A stretch of 25,698 nt of DNA from Caldimicrobium sp964595655 (GTDB taxonomy: Bacteria; Desulfobacterota; Thermodesulfobacteria; Thermodesulfobacteriales; Thermodesulfobacteriaceae). Position 1 is the stretch's first letter. Each line of letters begins with the position of its first letter. Where the stretch lies: the NCBI GenBank assembly GCA_964595655.1, contig CAZQQV010000019.1:1-25698 (forward strand), read 5' to 3'. Below, one piece after another: positions 8,131 through 15,664 of the stretch. The position numbers and the translations under genes are program-made. The notes under the pieces were generated by a model. It did no database searches. It was not told the origin of the DNA and saw only the letters and a program-made list of their open reading frames with translations.

Positions 8131-9345
8131 TTACAGATTTAATAATTTCCTAATGACTATTAAGTAGTCTCTTAAATGTCTAAGAATTAAAAAGCGATGT
8201 CTTACCCTTTCTTTTGCATAATATCCCATAGTGGAAATAAATTCAGGATTAGCAAGGAGTTGTTTAATTCTCATGGCAAGCCCTTCCACAGAGTGAACGA
8301 GATACCCCGTAACTCCATGAACGATCTGTCTTTTTATACCACCTACATCGGATCCTATCACAGGTTTTCCCTTCCACATGGCCTCTGAAACCACAAGCCC
8401 AAAGCCCTCTCGTATAGACTTTTGAACCACAATGGTTGAACCACGCTGAAGGGCATTTATTTCAATGTGACTATCAGGGGGTAAATTCAAAATAAAAATA
8501 TCCTTATCATTTCTGGTCATGTTAAGTAGTTCTTTATATACCTCTTCTCCCTCTGGGTCATCGGCTGCAAAGGAACCAACAAGAATCAGCTGGCAATCAT
8601 ACCTTTTTTTAACAATTCTAAAGGCCTCAATAACACCAAAGGGATCCTTTAGGCGGTCAAATCTTGAAACTTGTGTAATAATGGGCCTTTCAAGATCAAG
8701 CCCAAATCTACTAAGAATTTTTTTAATTTTTTCTTCAGGAAGATCTATGTTTTTGGGATGAAGGGGATCAATGGAAGGCGGAATAATATAGGCTGGAATT
8801 TTTATACCTTCATATACAAATTCTGGCATATGAAAAATACAGACATCGTAGGCATTAATAAAGTTTTCTATAAAAGCCCAAGCATAAGGATGAGGAGTAG
8901 AAGTATCAATGTGGCATCTCCAGATCCACTTCTGCCCAGGAACTTTTTTTATAATTAACCCCATTGGTTGAGGATCATGAATAAAAACCACATCGTAATT
9001 TTCTGTATTAATCTTTTTAAGATTTTCATAGGTGATTTTTAAGTAATGAACAATTTCCTCACTTTCAATACTTCCCGGATAGGGATAATGAAGAAAATTA
9101 TGAAGCCTTTTGGTAAACTCAAAAAATTTTTTATCTCCTTCAATAACCTTCCAGTCTGTTTTAAGGCCCAATTCATTCATTAAGGGCACAAAGCGATTTA
9201 AAATTTCAGCAACCCCTCCACCCTTTGCAGTGGAATTAACATGTAATACCCTTATACCCTGTAAGCTTTTAGACAATGCGAAAAGTTCATTTATGCACTC
9301 TTCACCAACATATGGTATATAATCAGTAATAGTTATCTTTTTCAT
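8131..9345 (-). CDS. treT: Trehalose synthase, TreT-type GT4 glycosyltransferase
   Basis: TreT joins an NDP-glucose to free glucose to give trehalose in one reversible step. The 404-aa protein is of the GT4, GT-B-fold type. The N-terminal HVNSTAKGGGVAEIL (from about residue 35) followed by KVIEGDKKFFEFTKRLHN is a close match to archaeal and bacterial TreT sequences as I recall them. The donor-site EX7E motif is E313/E321 in EGFGLVVSEAMWKGKPVIGSD. It is the last gene of a three-gene operon; its ATG follows the DUF5752-like stop by one base, with GAGAGGTAAG ahead as ribosome site. Trehalose phosphorylase relatives share this fold, but those are usually longer. The in-operon OtsAB fusion supports a trehalose role, although a different acceptor such as glycerate cannot be excluded from sequence alone. 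Confidence 0.82.
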   Translation of the reverse strand: MKKITITDYIPYVGEECINELFALSKSLQGIRVLHVNSTAKGGGVAEILNRFVPLMNELGLKTDWKVIEGDKKFFEFTKRLHNFLHYPYPGSIESEEIVHYLKITYENLKKINTENYDVVFIHDPQPMGLIIKKVPGQKWIWRCHIDTSTPHPYAWAFIENFINAYDVCIFHMPEFVYEGIKIPAYIIPPSIDPLHPKNIDLPEEKIKKILSRFGLDLERPIITQVSRFDRLKDPFGVIEAFRIVKKRYDCQLILVGSFAADDPEGEEVYKELLNMTRNDKDIFILNLPPDSHIEINALQRGSTIVVQKSIREGFGLVVSEAMWKGKPVIGSDVGGIKRQIVHGVTGYLVHSVEGLAMRIKQLLANPEFISTMGYYAKERVRHRFLILRHLRDYLIVIRKLLNL

Positions 9346-9346
9346 C

Positions 9347-9967
9347 TTACCTCTCTAAAATTTTTATAATTTCCTTTTTAATTTCATACAAATTCATACT
9401 ATAAATGTCAAGATTATTTATTAACTCTGCTTTTTTTGTTTCACCAATCATTAATAACCAAGCTGAATAGTCATTAATTAGGGTTTTCTTTTCAAGCCGT
9501 GAAGTAATAAGATGATAAAATAAAGAATTTATACTGGAAATCTTAAAAAATTTTATAAATTCCTTAAAATCATTAGCCACCATATTACACTCAATAATTT
9601 CTCTTTCTGCTGCAATGAAAATAAAAGGATAAACAACTTTTTCCTCAGGATATTTGACATAATATTCATCAAGAACCGTTAAAAAAGCTCTTCTTAATTC
9701 TTCAAGATCATAATATTCTAAGGGATCAATTACAGAAATTTTTTCCGCAAGAACTAAATAATTATTCTTGTATAACCAATAAGCAAAACTATTATTGTAG
9801 TGTGTAGGGAGATTATGATAATTAAAAATATTGGCATAGGTATGATAAAACACTGATGATTCATCAATACTTCTTAATGTTGCTATAAAATCCTTCAAGG
9901 TATTCACTTTTACTCCTGTTGCCTTTGGTATCCAAAACTCTGCTTTAAAAACAAAGGGTTTAGTCAT
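9347..9967 (-). CDS. Two-repeat DUF5752-like protein in the trehalose operon
   Basis: The function of this 206-aa soluble protein is unknown. It resembles DUF5752 as I remember that family. It is built of two related halves offset by about 105-110 residues: F40-Y-H42 matches F150-Y-H152, FAYW (61-64) matches YSAW (167-170), AEKISVIDP (74-82) matches AELINNLDI (180-188), and LEELR (88-92) matches LYEIK (193-197). The conserved Y-H and Trp positions suggest a binding site repeated twice (inference). Its ATG overlaps the OtsAB stop by 8 bases, with AAAGGAG as ribosome site, and treT starts one base after its stop, so the three are co-translated. The gene is more AT-rich than its neighbours; bases 9361-9420 hold only 9 G+C. 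A structural or regulatory role in trehalose or glycan synthesis is a guess from context. Confidence 0.7.
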   Translation of the reverse strand: MTKPFVFKAEFWIPKATGVKVNTLKDFIATLRSIDESSVFYHTYANIFNYHNLPTHYNNSFAYWLYKNNYLVLAEKISVIDPLEYYDLEELRRAFLTVLDEYYVKYPEEKVVYPFIFIAAEREIIECNMVANDFKEFIKFFKISSINSLFYHLITSRLEKKTLINDYSAWLLMIGETKKAELINNLDIYSMNLYEIKKEIIKILER

Positions 9968-12137
9968 GTTTAATGAACTCCTTTAAAAGGCTTCTTATCT
10001 CTTTGTAGGAAGAAGCGCTATATTTAGCAAGGGATTTTCCAGGGCCAACCTTTATGGTAAAGGCATCTTTTGGCAGGCTTTTGAAGAGGTCTTCGTCAGT
10101 TATATCATCTCCTGCAGCAAGGATAAAATCAAAGGGCTCTTCTCTTAAAAAAAGACTCGCAGCAGACCCCTTATCTGCCCCAGCAGGTCTTACCTCAATT
10201 ACTTTATTACCTAATATAATGTTCACTTGCATAGTTCCTGTAAGTATCAAGAGTTCATCAATAAGCTCAGTTACCCTTAAGCGCGCAAGCTCTGGATCAG
10301 CATTGCGATAATGAAAACTTACAGAACAATGTTTTTCTTCAATAAAAGACCTTGGAAGCCTATCCACATAAATTTCCATAATATTTCTTATAGCCTCTTT
10401 AAAATCTGAAGAAACATTTCCTAAAGGCATCCACTCTCCTCCCCTTTTCTTAATAAAAAGCCCGTGTTCTGAAATGAGATTGACTTTAATGTCGTTAAAC
10501 CACCTGTCAAGATCCTCTTTCCTTCTCCCTGAAATTATAACCACTTCTGTTGCAGAGTCCTCTGTTAACCTTTTTAAAAGCTCCTTCAATTCCTGATCAG
10601 GAATAGCCAAATGAGGCATGGAAACAATAGGTGTAAGGGTTCCATCATAATCAAGAAAAAGTATTTTCCTCTTAGCCCTTTGAAAATACTGCTTTATCTC
10701 GCTTAAATGATATTTAAGTGCCTTAGTTTCAGTTTTTTCCTTAAGTTCTCTTAACTTGTTTAAAGAATTAATAAAATCTTTACCCCATTTTACAATGTCA
10801 TATCTTTTCAGTCTTTCTTGCATAGTAAGCAGCCTCTCTCTTTGGGTTTCCTCTGGCATATCAAGGGCTGTCTCTAAGGCAGTAACAAGCTCGTTTAAAG
10901 AGTTGGGATTGACAAGAATAGCTTCACCCAATTCCTTTGCAGATCCGGCAAATTCAGAAAGAATTAGAACCCCCTTTAGATCCCTTCTTGAGGCCACAAA
11001 TTCTTTGGCAATGAGGTTCATTCCGTCTTTAAGTGGAGTAACAAGGATAACATCTGCTGAAAGATAATGAGCAACAAGCTCATCAAAATTAAGAGACCTG
11101 TAGTAATATAAAATGGGAATCCATTCAATAGTTCCAAATCTTCCATTGACCTCGCTTATTTTTTCCTCAAGTTGTTTTTTCATTCTTTGGTAATGCTCAA
11201 CCCCCTCTCTTGAGGGCACAACCACTATCATTAAAACCACCCTTCCGTGAAGATCAGGCCTCTTCATTAAAAGTGCCTCAAAGGCAAGAAGTCTATTGTA
11301 AATCCCTTTAGTATAGTCCAAGCGGTCAACGGAAAAAATAATTCTTTGACCTTTAAATCTATCTTTCAATATTTTAACCAATCTTTTAACTCCTCTTTTA
11401 TTTGCGGCATTATAATATAAGTCAAAATCAATACCCATGGGGAAGGTGTCAACCTTTACAAGGCGATTTTGATAATAGAGTTCTCCCATTTTGTGATCTA
11501 TCCCAAAGGTTCTCATGAGAGTTCTAAGAAAATTGGAGGTATATTCATAGGTATGAAAGCCAATTAAATCACATCCCAAAAGTCCCTCAAGAAGCTCTCT
11601 TTTCCAGGGAAGTTGCATAAAGATTTCTGGTGGCGGAAAGGGAATATGAAGGAAAAAACCAATCATGGCTTCAGGGAACCTCTCCCTTATCATCATGGGA
11701 AGAAGCATCAAATGATAATCATGAATCCAGATAATAGAGTCTTTATCAACAAATTTAAGCACCTCCTCACAAAATATTTCATTTACCTTAATATAAGTTT
11801 CCCAGTATGCTTCCTCATAAACAACATAACTTGGAAAGCCATGAAAGAGGGGCCAGATAATTTTGTTACAAAAGCCGTTATAAAACTTTTCAACTAACTC
11901 CTTGGAAAGATAAATCGGATAAGAATGTTTAGCCCTTGCCTTTTTTCTTACAAGCTCAAATTTTTTTCTATCAAGATATCTTCCCGGCCAGCCAATCCAA
12001 CGATATTCTTTAAGAAATTCAGCTTTTTTGATAAAAGTTAAAAGGCCAGAAACAAGACCTCCTGGACTCCTTACAAAGGATAAATCAGCTTGTACCGAAA
12101 AGGGTAATCTATTACTGACTATTATTAAAGTGTTCAT
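9960..12137 (-). CDS. otsAB: Bifunctional trehalose-6-phosphate synthase/phosphatase (OtsA-OtsB fusion)
   Basis: The protein makes trehalose-6-phosphate from UDP-glucose and glucose-6-phosphate and then removes the phosphate. It is 725 aa in two domains. The GT20 synthase occupies about residues 1-460: VSNRLPF at the start, then RSPGGLVSGL, WIGWPG, the IIWIHDYHLMLLP strand, SVDRLDYTKGI and DGMNLIAKEF. The HAD-family phosphatase occupies about 485-722: nucleophile D496 and acid D498 in LDYDGTLTP, then IISGRRKEDL, EVRPAGADKGSA and AAGDDITDEDLF. All key motifs of both domains are present, so both should be active. The ATG (12137) has a weak ribosome site. A near-consensus promoter lies upstream, divergent from ligA. 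This is the first gene of the trehalose operon. Trehalose here could be an osmolyte, a heat protectant or a carbon store. Confidence 0.95.
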   Translation of the reverse strand: MNTLIIVSNRLPFSVQADLSFVRSPGGLVSGLLTFIKKAEFLKEYRWIGWPGRYLDRKKFELVRKKARAKHSYPIYLSKELVEKFYNGFCNKIIWPLFHGFPSYVVYEEAYWETYIKVNEIFCEEVLKFVDKDSIIWIHDYHLMLLPMMIRERFPEAMIGFFLHIPFPPPEIFMQLPWKRELLEGLLGCDLIGFHTYEYTSNFLRTLMRTFGIDHKMGELYYQNRLVKVDTFPMGIDFDLYYNAANKRGVKRLVKILKDRFKGQRIIFSVDRLDYTKGIYNRLLAFEALLMKRPDLHGRVVLMIVVVPSREGVEHYQRMKKQLEEKISEVNGRFGTIEWIPILYYYRSLNFDELVAHYLSADVILVTPLKDGMNLIAKEFVASRRDLKGVLILSEFAGSAKELGEAILVNPNSLNELVTALETALDMPEETQRERLLTMQERLKRYDIVKWGKDFINSLNKLRELKEKTETKALKYHLSEIKQYFQRAKRKILFLDYDGTLTPIVSMPHLAIPDQELKELLKRLTEDSATEVVIISGRRKEDLDRWFNDIKVNLISEHGLFIKKRGGEWMPLGNVSSDFKEAIRNIMEIYVDRLPRSFIEEKHCSVSFHYRNADPELARLRVTELIDELLILTGTMQVNIILGNKVIEVRPAGADKGSAASLFLREEPFDFILAAGDDITDEDLFKSLPKDAFTIKVGPGKSLAKYSASSYKEIRSLLKEFIKHD

Positions 12138-12156
12138 TTTGTAATTCTTATATTTT

Positions 12157-12185
12157 ATTTTAGTTTCTTAACTTTCCCCTGTCAA
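12157..12185 (-). promoter_or_regulatory. Promoter of the trehalose operon
   Basis: On the minus strand a perfect TTGACA (12185-12180) is followed after exactly 17 bases by TAAAAT (12162-12157). The predicted start point is around 12150, leaving a leader of about 14 bases before the otsAB ATG, which fits its weak ribosome site. It is one of the best housekeeping-type promoters in the window, so basal expression without special induction is likely. Confidence 0.65.
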
Positions 12186-12215
12186 TGTTTTGTAGGCAAA
12201 CTCCTATTTAATGGG

Positions 12216-12244
12216 TTTCCGGTTTGGAGAAAAATGTTTATAAT
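12216..12244 (+). promoter_or_regulatory. Probable promoter of ligA
   Basis: A perfect TATAAT lies at 12239-12244, about 36 bases before the ligA ATG. The base run 17 bases upstream is TTTCCG (12216-12221), a poor -35, so the promoter may be weak or use an upstream element. AAGGAGG at 12268-12274 is the ribosome site. Confidence 0.4.
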
Positions 12245-12279
12245 TAACTTATACATAAAAGATAATAAGGAGGGTTTTC

Positions 12280-14406
12280 ATGCCTGAGGAAACCAAGAGG
12301 GAGATTCCTCCAGAGGTTATTGAGCGGGTGAAAAAACTTAGAGAGGAAATAGAGTATCATAATTACCGCTATTATGTGCTTGATAGCCCTGTTATCTCCG
12401 ATGCTGAATATGATGCTCTTATGCGAGAGCTTCGCGAGCTTGAGGCTCAATATCCAGAACTTATCACCCCTGATTCTCCTACCCAAAGAGTGGGGTTTAA
12501 GCCTGCTGAAGGGTTCAGGGAGGTTGCCCACAAAGAGCCCATGCTTTCCCTTGATGATGCCATGGAAGAAGCTGAAGTCATCGAATTTGACAAAAGAATT
12601 AAAAGATTTCTCAATCTTCCAGAAAATATGCCTATTGAATACACTGTTGAGCCTAAAATTGATGGGGTTGCCGTTGAGCTTGTTTATGAGGATGGTGCGT
12701 TCACTGTGGGCTCAACAAGAGGTGATGGTTATGTGGGTGAAGATGTAACCAATAATTTAAAAACCATAAAAACTATACCCTTAAGGTTGAGAAAATTTAC
12801 AGACGATGCCCCTGATATTCCAAAAAGAATTGATGTGAGAGGAGAGGTTTATCTAACAAAAGAGGAATTCAAACGTATAAATGAAGAAAGGATTGCCAAA
12901 AAGGAAATTCCCTTTGCCAATCCAAGAAATGCTGCAGCAGGGTCTTTACGCCAGCTTGATCCTCAGATTACTGCAAAAAGGCGCTTGGACATTTTCTGTT
13001 ATGGGGTGGGATATGTGGAAGGCTATCAATTCAAAACCCAGTGGGAAATTCTTCAGATTCTTCCTAAATGGGGATTAAAGGTAAATCCTCTTGTAAAAAA
13101 GGTTTCAAATATTGAAGAGGCCATAAAATATCATCACGAAATTGAGAAAATAAGGGATACCCTTCCCTATGAAATAGACGGAATTGTCATCAAGGTAAAT
13201 GATCTTTCCCTCTGGGAAAAGCTTGGAACCAAGGCTCGCTCTCCTCGTTATGCCATTGCCTATAAATTTCAGCCCACTCAAGCAACAACTCAACTTATAG
13301 ATGTGGTTTTTCAGGTGGGACGAACCGGGGCAGTTACTCCTGTTGCCATTCTCAAACCAGTGAAAATTGGAGGTGTAATTGTAGAGAGGGCAACCCTCCA
13401 TAATGAAGATTTCATCAAAAACTTAGATATTCGCATCGGTGATTATGTGCTTGTTCAAAGGGCTGGGGATGTTATCCCAGAGATAGTTATGCCCATAAAG
13501 GAGAGAAGAACCGGAGAGGAGAGGGAAATTCATTTTCCCACTCATTGTCCCATTTGTGGAAGCAAGCTTGTCAAAAAGCCAGGAGAAGCCATCTGGAGAT
13601 GTCCCAATAAGGCCTGCTATGCCCAGGGAGTGAGGCGCATTCTTCATTTTGCCTCTCGTAATGCCATGAACATTGAAGGCCTTGGAGAGAAAGTGGCAAG
13701 AGACCTTGTTGATAGAGGGATGGTTCAAACCCCTGCAGATCTTTATTATCTTAAAGTGGAAGACTTTATGAAACTTCCAGGATTTGCTTATAAAAAGGCC
13801 AAAAATCTCTACAATGCCATTCAAAAAAGCAAAAAAACCACTCTTGCAAGATTTCTCTATGCCCTGGGGATTCGCCATGTGGGTGAGGCAACAGCCCAAC
13901 TTCTTGCGGAAAAATTTAAGAGCCTTGACAAACTCATGCAGGCCTCTATGGTTGATCTTGCCTCTATTCCTGGAATTGGCCCTGAGGCTGCTCGTGCCAT
14001 TGTGGAATTCTTTAAAGACGAAGAAAATCGCAAAATGATTGAAAGACTCCTTCAGGCAGGAATTACCTTTGAAGAGGAAGAAAAGGTAGAAGAAATTCCC
14101 AAAGTCCTTGAAGGCCTAACCTTTGTCTTTACCGGAACACTGAAAAACTTCACAAGGGATGAGGCAAAAGAATTGGTTACCAAACTTGGGGCAAGGGTTA
14201 CTGACTCTGTGTCAAAGAATGTGAATTTTGTGGTTGTGGGAGAATCCCCTGGCTCAAAATATCAAAAGGCCTTAAGTCTCGGAGTGAAAACCATTAACGA
14301 AGAGGAATTTTTGAAACTCCTTGAAGAAAAAGGAATTACCTTGGCTGATATTAAAACAAAGATTTTGAAAAAGGAGCAATCTGAGATTAAAACAACCCTT
14401 TTTTAA
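12280..14406 (+). CDS. ligA: NAD-dependent DNA ligase
   Basis: LigA seals nicks in replication and repair using NAD+ as adenylate donor. The 708-aa length is slightly above the usual 670. Domains in order: Ia NAD-binding helices (residues 1-75, with YHNYRYYVLDSPVISDAEYD), adenylation domain with nucleophile K126 in EPKIDG, OB fold with VQVGRTG-type strand (FQVGRTGAVTPVA), a four-cysteine zinc finger (CPIC ... CPNKAC), helix-hairpin-helix repeats (LPGFAYKKAKN, IPGIGPEAARAI) and a C-terminal BRCT domain at about 605-685 (LEGLTFVFTGTL). The start ATG has a strong AAGGAGG. A short extra tail after BRCT (about 20 residues) is where the gene overlaps the convergent trpS by 20 bases. It stands alone on the plus strand. 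Confidence 0.97.
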   Translation: MPEETKREIPPEVIERVKKLREEIEYHNYRYYVLDSPVISDAEYDALMRELRELEAQYPELITPDSPTQRVGFKPAEGFREVAHKEPMLSLDDAMEEAEVIEFDKRIKRFLNLPENMPIEYTVEPKIDGVAVELVYEDGAFTVGSTRGDGYVGEDVTNNLKTIKTIPLRLRKFTDDAPDIPKRIDVRGEVYLTKEEFKRINEERIAKKEIPFANPRNAAAGSLRQLDPQITAKRRLDIFCYGVGYVEGYQFKTQWEILQILPKWGLKVNPLVKKVSNIEEAIKYHHEIEKIRDTLPYEIDGIVIKVNDLSLWEKLGTKARSPRYAIAYKFQPTQATTQLIDVVFQVGRTGAVTPVAILKPVKIGGVIVERATLHNEDFIKNLDIRIGDYVLVQRAGDVIPEIVMPIKERRTGEEREIHFPTHCPICGSKLVKKPGEAIWRCPNKACYAQGVRRILHFASRNAMNIEGLGEKVARDLVDRGMVQTPADLYYLKVEDFMKLPGFAYKKAKNLYNAIQKSKKTTLARFLYALGIRHVGEATAQLLAEKFKSLDKLMQASMVDLASIPGIGPEAARAIVEFFKDEENRKMIERLLQAGITFEEEEKVEEIPKVLEGLTFVFTGTLKNFTRDEAKELVTKLGARVTDSVSKNVNFVVVGESPGSKYQKALSLGVKTINEEEFLKLLEEKGITLADIKTKILKKEQSEIKTTLF

Positions 14407-15385
14407 AAATAGCCTTTCTTACTTCTTCCATGGTTTCTTGAGCAACCCTTTTTGCAGTCTCACACCCTTTCCTTATAATCTCAAGCCATTCTTCCTTTTC
14501 TTCCCATTTTTTTCTTCTTTCCCAGAGCGGACTTAACGCCTCTATGACTTTTTCTGCAAGCCTTTTTTTACACTCCACACACCCAAGAACTGCCCCCTTG
14601 CAGTCTCTTATTACCTCCTCTTTTTCTTCAGGGGAATAATAAAGCCTAATTAAATTAAAAGCCACACACCTTGCCTCAGGATCACCGGGATCACTTTTTC
14701 TTGGCCTCTGCGTATCTGTAACAAAAGAAAGAATCTTTTTTCTTACCTCCTCAGGAGAATCTTTAAGGAAAATGGCATTTCCATAGGATTTACTCATTTT
14801 TCTGCCATCAATTCCTGGCACTTTGGGCACTTCAGAAAGCAAGGCCTCAGGCTCTGGAAAAAGCCCCTCTCCATAAAAGTAATTGAACCTTCTTGCAATT
14901 TCGCGAGTTAACTCAAGATGGGGCACCTGGTCAAGCCCAACGGGAACTTTTTTGGCTTTGTATATGAGAATATCAGCTGCCTGAAGCACTGGATAACCAA
15001 GAAACCCATAGGTGGCAAGATCTTTTTCCTGCAAATTTTGCATCATATCTTTATAGGTGGGATTTCTCTCAAGCCAGGAAACAGGGGTAATCATTCCAAA
15101 GAGAAGATAAAGCTCTGCATGTTCTTTAATTTCTGATTGAACAAAGAGCACTGCCTTTTCTGGGTCAAGCCCCGCTGAAAGCCAGTCAAGAATAAGCTCG
15201 CGGGTATAAGCTCTTATTTTTGAGGGATCCTCATACTCTGTGGTTAAGGCATGCCAGTCAGCCACAAAATAAAAACACTCGTATTGATTTTGAAGGTTAA
15301 TCCAGTTTTGAAGAACACCGTGAAGGTGACCAAGATGTAAAGGGCCTGTTGGCCTCATTCCACTCACAATGCGAAGCTTCTCCAT
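14387..15385 (-). CDS. trpS: Tryptophan--tRNA ligase
   Basis: TrpRS charges tRNA-Trp. The 332-aa protein is a class I synthetase of normal length (about 330). The HIGH motif is HLGH at residues 17-20 in MRPTGPLHLGHLHG, KMSKS is exact at 196-200, and GLDQVPHLELTREIARRFN and LQAADILIYKA are typical of TrpRS rather than TyrRS. The ATG (15385) is preceded directly by a TAA of a short upstream reading frame and by AAGAAGGGGGAG as ribosome site. It is the last gene of the kdsB-memo-gltX-trpS run. Its final codons overlap the 3' end of ligA on the other strand by 20 bases. Confidence 0.95.
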   Translation of the reverse strand: MEKLRIVSGMRPTGPLHLGHLHGVLQNWINLQNQYECFYFVADWHALTTEYEDPSKIRAYTRELILDWLSAGLDPEKAVLFVQSEIKEHAELYLLFGMITPVSWLERNPTYKDMMQNLQEKDLATYGFLGYPVLQAADILIYKAKKVPVGLDQVPHLELTREIARRFNYFYGEGLFPEPEALLSEVPKVPGIDGRKMSKSYGNAIFLKDSPEEVRKKILSFVTDTQRPRKSDPGDPEARCVAFNLIRLYYSPEEKEEVIRDCKGAVLGCVECKKRLAEKVIEALSPLWERRKKWEEKEEWLEIIRKGCETAKRVAQETMEEVRKAIFKKGLF

Positions 15386-15457
15386 TTACTCCCCCTTCTT
15401 ATTCTCCTTGAGAAAGCCTTGGCAGGAGGAGGATTTATTTTTCTGGCCCTCCTTCTG

Positions 15458-15495
15458 AGGCCCCTGTGGAAACCCTCAAACAGGGATTCCTGCCT
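15458..15495 (-). other. Stem-loop spanning the UGA of the small ORF upstream of trpS
   Basis: Six-base arms CCCTGT and ACAGGG (15462-15467 and 15480-15485) pair perfectly around a 12-base loop, and AGGC/GCCT (15458-15461, 15492-15495) extend the stem with a 6-base bulge on one side. On the minus strand the UGA stop (15478-15476) of the small ORF falls in the loop. There is no T-run after it, so it is not an intrinsic terminator. It may affect translation of trpS or of the small ORF. Confidence 0.4.
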
Positions 15496-15565
15496 TAGGA
15501 AAGATATATCTTGTAATAAAAACCCAAAGCACAATAGCTCCAATCAAAATTAATATATCCCACAT
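15476..15565 (-). CDS. 29-aa single-span membrane peptide ORF between gltX and trpS
   Basis: ATG (15563-15565) is preceded by GGAGGGGG with five bases of spacing, one of the stronger ribosome sites in the window. The peptide begins MWDILILIGAIVLWVF and ends RYIFPKAGIPV: one hydrophobic span followed by a basic, positive end, which predicts N-out/C-in insertion. The ORF is closed by UGA, but the same frame stays open for 29 more codons (a hydrophilic tail with SSSC and many Lys/Glu) to a TAA that directly abuts the trpS ATG. The short N-terminal span plus polar tail is reminiscent of small FeoB-associated-type membrane proteins, but the Cys cluster of those is absent. Either a real small protein ends at UGA, or the UGA is read through. 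The function is unknown. Confidence 0.55.
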   Translation of the reverse strand: MWDILILIGAIVLWVFITRYIFPKAGIPV

Positions 15566-15596
15566 TATAACCCCCTCCATTTACGGTTTTTGTTGC

Positions 15597-15629
15597 GGCT
15601 TGCGTAATAATTTTTAATTTTTGCAAGCC
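15597..15629. repeat. Perfect 7-base inverted repeat between gltX and the small ORF
   Basis: GGCTTGC (15597-15603) and GCAAGCC (15623-15629) pair perfectly across a 19-base AT-rich loop. On the minus strand it lies about 35 bases after the gltX stop and is followed by GCAACAAAAACC, not a T-run, so intrinsic termination is unlikely. It could be an mRNA-stability or processing hairpin. A weak promoter-like pair (TTGAAA, 17 bases, TTAAAA) overlaps it on the minus strand. Confidence 0.45.
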
Positions 15630-15664
15630 AATATTTTCAACAACAACTCTCAAGTTTAGAAACC

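Noticed and set aside
8131..12137. Idea that the minus-strand cluster is a defence or secondary-metabolite system
   Set aside because: The two flanking genes are clear trehalose enzymes with all catalytic motifs; the middle gene has no nuclease or toxin-like motif.
13423..13899. 158-codon minus-strand ORF opposite ligA
   Set aside because: Antisense to the well-conserved zinc-finger and HhH part of LigA, with no start signal.
15440..15500. Hairpin upstream of trpS considered as a tRNA-sensing T-box or terminator
   Set aside because: No T-box sequence or T-run could be found; the region is too short for a T-box leader and lies inside an operon.
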